From Spirochaetales bacterium (GTDB lineage Bacteria > Spirochaetota > Spirochaetia > SZUA-6 > JAFGRV01): a stretch of 64,000 nucleotides of DNA. The notes under the pieces were generated by a model that saw nothing but the letters and a program-made list of their open reading frames with translations, searched no databases and had not been told where the DNA came from. The translations under genes were made by a program, and so were the position numbers. The stretch's first letter is position 1; each line of letters begins with the position of its first letter. The DNA is taken from the NCBI GenBank assembly GCA_016930085.1, contig JAFGHO010000014.1:1-64000 (forward strand). The letters run 5' to 3'. Shown piece after piece: positions 60,801 through 64,000 of the stretch.

Positions 60801-60954
60801 CCCCGAAATGGTCAGGGACGCCGTGGAAAGTTTCTGGGAACACCTCTGTTCGGAAACCCTTGCCGATTCCTGGAAATGGGAGGAACACTCAGGCGCACAG
60901 GAAGTCGAATGCGGAACGGAGAAATGCCGGATTTTTCTGGAAAAAGCCGAATAA
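57832..60954 (+). CDS. ileS: Isoleucyl-tRNA synthetase, eukaryote-like type
   Basis: A 1040-residue class Ia synthetase. HFGH (HIGH) is in [17 protein letters not shown] near residue 48; KMSKS is near residue 594. The segment [25 protein letters not shown] and the length match the eukaryotic/IleRS2 type rather than E. coli IleS (938, with a C-terminal zinc finger, absent here). An internal CxxC set ([9 protein letters not shown], CDCGS) lies near residue 465-505. Borrelia and Treponema also have the eukaryote-like type, associated with mupirocin resistance. The start is TTG 57832 after AGGAGG. Confidence 0.96.
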   Translation: [1040 protein letters not shown]

Positions 60955-60989
60955 CGTATTCTCGAGGAGAGGTCCTGAACGGATATTCT

Positions 60990-61880
60990 GTGAAATCTCT
61001 TTCCGGTTTGCCGATAATCATTATCTGTCTCATCGGTTTTCTTGTCATAACTGACTCGTGTGAAACATCGCCGCCGCAAAAACCCCCGTCGGTCTGGCTG
61101 GGCATGCTTCCCGGGGAAAGCAGCCTTCTCATCGGTATCCGGGATGCGGGGGCGTTGCGGCCGATTATCGAAAATATATTGGCCGTGATACATCTCGATA
61201 TGCCGGATACCGCCTCCCTTCTGGATAAAACGGAAATGATTTTCGCATCGGTTGCGTTCAAAAAAAACGGGCCCCCGGTTTTTTACCTTCTTCTTGTAGG
61301 CAGGTATTCGACCCCGGCGATTTCACTGGGGCTTGGATGGAGCGGTGAGTGGCGGTGGATCGAGGGACCGCCGCGATACTGGGAACATAAAAGAGAAACA
61401 CTTAATCTCGCCCATCACGGCGGCTACCAGATCATGCTGACAAACGGCGACATCGAAACATTTATCTCCCGCACAAGGCATCCCGAATCCCTTTCATTCA
61501 TGCCGGAGATAACACACGTTCTCGAGACTTCGGAGGGATTCGTCCTTTTTCCCTCTTTCGGTGAAAACGCGATACCTGAAGAGGTTCCCGTTAACACAAA
61601 AAAGCTGCCCATACGGGAGGTGTGGTGCGGTATAGGGACGGAGGATGCCGCGTTCAGGCTGTGCGGTGCGTTCAATCTCCTGGAAGGCCCCGGCGCGAAA
61701 CTTTTTTTTACCACTTTCAAGACCTTCATCATATGGCTGATGAGAAATGCGCATGTCGCCGGTTTTGTCGGGCGCATCGATACGGCGGTAGAAGGCGGCC
61801 TGGTCACTTTCAAAGCAGGGCCGTTTACGGAAGAAGAGTGCGGGAGGATACTCGAGGTACTAACACGCCGGTTATATTGA
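60990..61880 (+). CDS. Lipoprotein of unknown function
   Basis: A 296-residue protein with a signal sequence (LPIIIICLIGFLVITDSC) and a loose lipobox. The body contains repeated beta-rich segments (ESSLLIGIRDAGALRPIIENIL; MIFASVAFKKNGPPVFYLLLVGRY) but no recognisable family. The start is uncertain: GTG 60990 fits the signal peptide, while the frame extends back to 60876 inside ileS. It ends 31 nt before hisH. Confidence 0.65.
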   Translation: MKSLSGLPIIIICLIGFLVITDSCETSPPQKPPSVWLGMLPGESSLLIGIRDAGALRPIIENILAVIHLDMPDTASLLDKTEMIFASVAFKKNGPPVFYLLLVGRYSTPAISLGLGWSGEWRWIEGPPRYWEHKRETLNLAHHGGYQIMLTNGDIETFISRTRHPESLSFMPEITHVLETSEGFVLFPSFGENAIPEEVPVNTKKLPIREVWCGIGTEDAAFRLCGAFNLLEGPGAKLFFTTFKTFIIWLMRNAHVAGFVGRIDTAVEGGLVTFKAGPFTEEECGRILEVLTRRLY

Positions 61881-61905
61881 AGAAATCCTTTCATCATTGT
61901 ATAAT
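61877..61905 (+). promoter_or_regulatory. Promoter of hisHF, predicted leaderless
   Basis: TTGAAG (61877-61882), 17-nt spacer, perfect TATAAT (61900-61905), then six bases to ATG 61912. The -35 box overlaps the 3' end of the preceding lipoprotein gene. Confidence 0.75.
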
Positions 61906-61911
61906 AGTCCG

Positions 61912-62556
61912 ATGTCAACGTCACTGAAAACAAAAACAGCCGCGAGGGTGGGAATCGTCGATTACCGGGCGGGCAACCTTCGCAGTGTCGAGACCGCCTT
62001 CCGATACATCGGATCGGATTTTTTTATTTCCGGACAGCCGGAAGATTTCAGAAGCGCCTCACATCTTGTTTTTCCCGGTGTCGGGGATGCCGGAGCCGCC
62101 ATGAGGGTGCTGAAGGAGACCGGCCTTGGCCAGGCGATACGGGAGTTCTATACATCGGGGAAACCGGTGCTGGGGATCTGCCTCGGCTGTCAGATCGTCC
62201 TTTCCCGATCGGAAGAGGGAAACGTCGAATGTCTTGACCTTATCCGCGGGACGGTTGTCCGGTTTCCCGAACGGCCGGGATTCAAAGTTCCTCATATGGG
62301 ATGGAATCAGGTAAAGGATGCAAGCGGACACCCGCTTTTTGATGGAATCCCGGAGCGTTCGTCCTTCTATTTTGTCCACTCATATTACCCGGTCCCGGAA
62401 AGTACCGCCGACTGTATCGGGGAAACGGAATATGGCGTCACTTTTGCATCGGCGATCTGCAGGGACAATTGCGCGGCGGTCCAGTTTCACCCGGAAAAAT
62501 CGGGTGAACGGGGATTGAGGCTGCTCGGTAATTTTCTGAAATGGAAGGCGGGGTAA
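61912..62556 (+). CDS. hisH: Imidazole glycerol phosphate synthase glutaminase subunit
   Basis: A 214-residue class I glutaminase that feeds ammonia to HisF. The nucleophile is C90 in [11 protein letters not shown]; the His-Glu pair is in [22 protein letters not shown] and [12 protein letters not shown] are family motifs. ATG 61912 lies 6 nt beyond TATAAT with no Shine-Dalgarno sequence. hisF starts 1 nt after its stop. Confidence 0.95.
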   Translation: MSTSLKTKTAARVGIVDYRAGNLRSVETAFRYIGSDFFISGQPEDFRSASHLVFPGVGDAGAAMRVLKETGLGQAIREFYTSGKPVLGICLGCQIVLSRSEEGNVECLDLIRGTVVRFPERPGFKVPHMGWNQVKDASGHPLFDGIPERSSFYFVHSYYPVPESTADCIGETEYGVTFASAICRDNCAAVQFHPEKSGERGLRLLGNFLKWKAG

Positions 62557-62557
62557 T

Positions 62558-63325
62558 ATGCTTCAGAAACGAATCATCGTCTGTCTGGACGTCAAAGACG
62601 GAAAGACGACAAAGGGTATCCGTTTCAAGGGGAATATCGATATCGGTGATCCCGTGGCCATGGCGGAACAGTACTACCGTGACGGGGTTGACGAACTGGT
62701 GTTTTATGATATCACCGCTTCCGCGGAAGACAGACCCATCATGATCGATGTCGTGCGGCGCGTGGCTGAAAAGATATTCATTCCCTTTTCCGTCGGTGGG
62801 GGTATCGGGTCCGTGGACGATATACGCGAGGTGCTTCTTGCCGGCGCGGAAAAGGTAAGCGTCAATTCTCAGGCGGTCAGGATGCCCGGTATTATCGACG
62901 AGGGCGCGTCGCTGTTCGGAAGCCAGTGCATCGTACTCGGCATGGACGCAAAAAAAGACGATACCGCCCCGTCGGGATACCGTGTCTATATCAATGGCGG
63001 GCGGACCCGAACGAATCTCGATGCGCTCGCCTGGGTAAAAGAGGCGGAGGACCGGGGAGCGGGCGAGATCGTTCTCAATTCCATTGACGCCGACGGGACT
63101 CGCGACGGTTACGAACTCGAGGTGACGAAGATGATATCCGGCACCGTTCATATTCCCGTCGTCGCTTCCGGGGGGGCCGGAACGCCGGCACATCTTTATG
63201 ACGTCCTCACGGCGGGAAAGGCGGACGCGGCACTCATCGCGTCCATGACACACTACGGCGATTATACGATAGGCGGTATCAAGGAATACCTCGCATCCCG
63301 CGGAATCCCGGTGCGGATGGAATGA
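62558..63325 (+). CDS. hisF: Imidazole glycerol phosphate synthase cyclase subunit
   Basis: A 255-residue TIM barrel that makes imidazole glycerol phosphate and AICAR. The N-terminal catalytic Asp is in [15 protein letters not shown]; a second is in [23 protein letters not shown] and [12 protein letters not shown] bind phosphate. With HisH it forms the heterodimer; HisB is encoded far away. The gene starts 1 nt after hisH. Confidence 0.96.
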   Translation: MLQKRIIVCLDVKDGKTTKGIRFKGNIDIGDPVAMAEQYYRDGVDELVFYDITASAEDRPIMIDVVRRVAEKIFIPFSVGGGIGSVDDIREVLLAGAEKVSVNSQAVRMPGIIDEGASLFGSQCIVLGMDAKKDDTAPSGYRVYINGGRTRTNLDALAWVKEAEDRGAGEIVLNSIDADGTRDGYELEVTKMISGTVHIPVVASGGAGTPAHLYDVLTAGKADAALIASMTHYGDYTIGGIKEYLASRGIPVRME

Positions 63326-63401
63326 GCGCCCTCACTTTCCGGGTTATTCGATTACCATGCTCGTTGTCGGGGACGGAAGTTGACCGGCATAAGCGGTCGG
63401 C

Positions 63402-64000
63402 TTACTGCGAAAGCACTTCGACCGGTTCATTTAAAGGTATGTTCCCGGATTCAAACAGTATTCCCGGCCGGCAGGTTACCGGTATCCGTTTTCCCGGAAT
63501 GAGAAAACCGCCGATAATCGATGTCAGCGGCGCGACGAGTACCAGTCCGAAACTCCCGACGAGGGTATGAAGAATTTCAGTCGAAACATATGAAATATTG
63601 AATATATTGACCAGCGGGATCCCCTGCGCGATGAACACCATGAGGAGTGAGACATAACCGCCGGAATACGCCAGAAGGAGTGTCGTTGTCATGGTGCCGA
63701 TTACCGCACGGCTGACATTGATGCCCGAACGTATATGTTCCCGCCTGGTGATGGAAGGATGCTTGTCGTATACCTCCTGCATGGATGCCGCGACATCCAT
63801 GGCAAGATCCATTACCGCGCCCGATGAGGCAAGAAAAACCCCGGCGATAAGTATCTGGTTCAGATCGAGGTAGGTGTAGCCCGAATGGAGAATGGTTTCA
63901 GAAAAAGGTTTGACCGCGCCGTTTACCCTGAAAAGATGCCCAAAGACGATTGCAAGGAGTGAGGTGATAACGACGCCCGAGAGGGCGCCAATGAATGCGA
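63402..64000 (-). CDS. YibE/F-like membrane protein (partial at the window edge)
   Basis: The 3' part of a membrane protein whose start lies beyond 64000. The visible part includes QILIAGVFLASSGAVMDLA, then AASMQEVYD, with two or more further hydrophobic segments (TMTTTLLLAYSGGYVSLLMVF; VGSFGLVLVAPLTSIIGGFL). The A-x-x-G-A-V-M-D pattern is the YibE/F-family hallmark. Function unknown. It converges on hisF. Confidence 0.75.
   Translation of the reverse strand, partial: AFIGALSGVVITSLLAIVFGHLFRVNGAVKPFSETILHSGYTYLDLNQILIAGVFLASSGAVMDLAMDVAASMQEVYDKHPSITRREHIRSGINVSRAVIGTMTTTLLLAYSGGYVSLLMVFIAQGIPLVNIFNISYVSTEILHTLVGSFGLVLVAPLTSIIGGFLIPGKRIPVTCRPGILFESGNIPLNEPVEVLSQ

Noticed and set aside
1-64000. 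CRISPR array, prophage, integrase or rRNA genes
   Set aside because: No regularly spaced repeats, phage structural genes, integrase or rRNA sequence were seen. The only short tandem repeat is at 1-58 and it has no spacers.

Overview
The window looks like a chromosomal segment of a spirochaete. The main reasons are a 600-residue alanyl-tRNA synthetase lacking the usual C-terminal extension, a 1040-residue eukaryote-like isoleucyl-tRNA synthetase, an 820-residue HrpA-type helicase, many secreted or lipid-anchored proteins with loose lipoboxes, and an rpsB-tsf-frr-uppS-cdsA-dxr-rseP cluster without pyrH between tsf and frr. Amino-acid synthesis genes (ilvBN, hisB, hisHF, a TrpB2-type enzyme) suggest a free-living or metabolically broad species rather than a reduced pathogen. 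Placement below phylum level is not attempted.

Layout. 1-9.7 kb: a lidless Hsp70, a PgeF/YfiH-type protein overlapping argS, an MFS carrier, a secreted protein, a lone transposase-OrfA-like gene, a small Cys protein, and a TrpB2-type gene behind a leader with a terminator-like hairpin. 9.7-17.4 kb: an ICMT-like methyltransferase, a lipoprotein with an archaemetzincin-like protease domain, alaS, a VapBC-type toxin-antitoxin pair with a 26-nt inverted-repeat operator, rlmN, two TPR-type genes and hisB. 17.6-28.8 kb: a secreted protein, a double-AAA ATPase, a second-type EF-G, ilvBN behind a classical valine-rich attenuator, an SH3-like lipoprotein, an FmdB zinc ribbon, a membrane protein and icd. 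29-37 kb: TPR lipoprotein, beta-CASP nuclease and acyl thioesterase, a response regulator, a glycosyltransferase-51 enzyme, a steroid 5-alpha-reductase-like membrane protein, a (p)ppGpp-hydrolase-like HD protein and tRNA-Arg(CCG). 37-44.6 kb: DUF4321-like gene, maf, and the translation/isoprenoid/envelope cluster. 44.7-64 kb: CpXC and beta-propeller genes, a C39-like peptidase lipoprotein, an HrpA helicase, a cyclic-nucleotide-binding regulator, an SLBB export protein, a cysteine desulfurase-thiI pair, ileS, a lipoprotein, hisHF and a partial YibE/F-like gene.

The strongest regulatory signal is the ilv attenuator at 22658-22881: promoter, 30-codon leader peptide with six consecutive Val codons, antiterminator and intrinsic terminator can all be read directly. 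A second signal is a set of genes (hisH, alaS, the SLBB gene, probably the 29038 lipoprotein and the ilv leader peptide itself) whose start codon lies only a few bases (3-9, usually about six) beyond a good -10 hexamer and lacks a Shine-Dalgarno sequence. These are predicted to give leaderless mRNAs, in contrast to the strong AGGAGG sites of most neighbours.

All functional calls rest on reading the translated sequence and motifs by eye; no database search was run.
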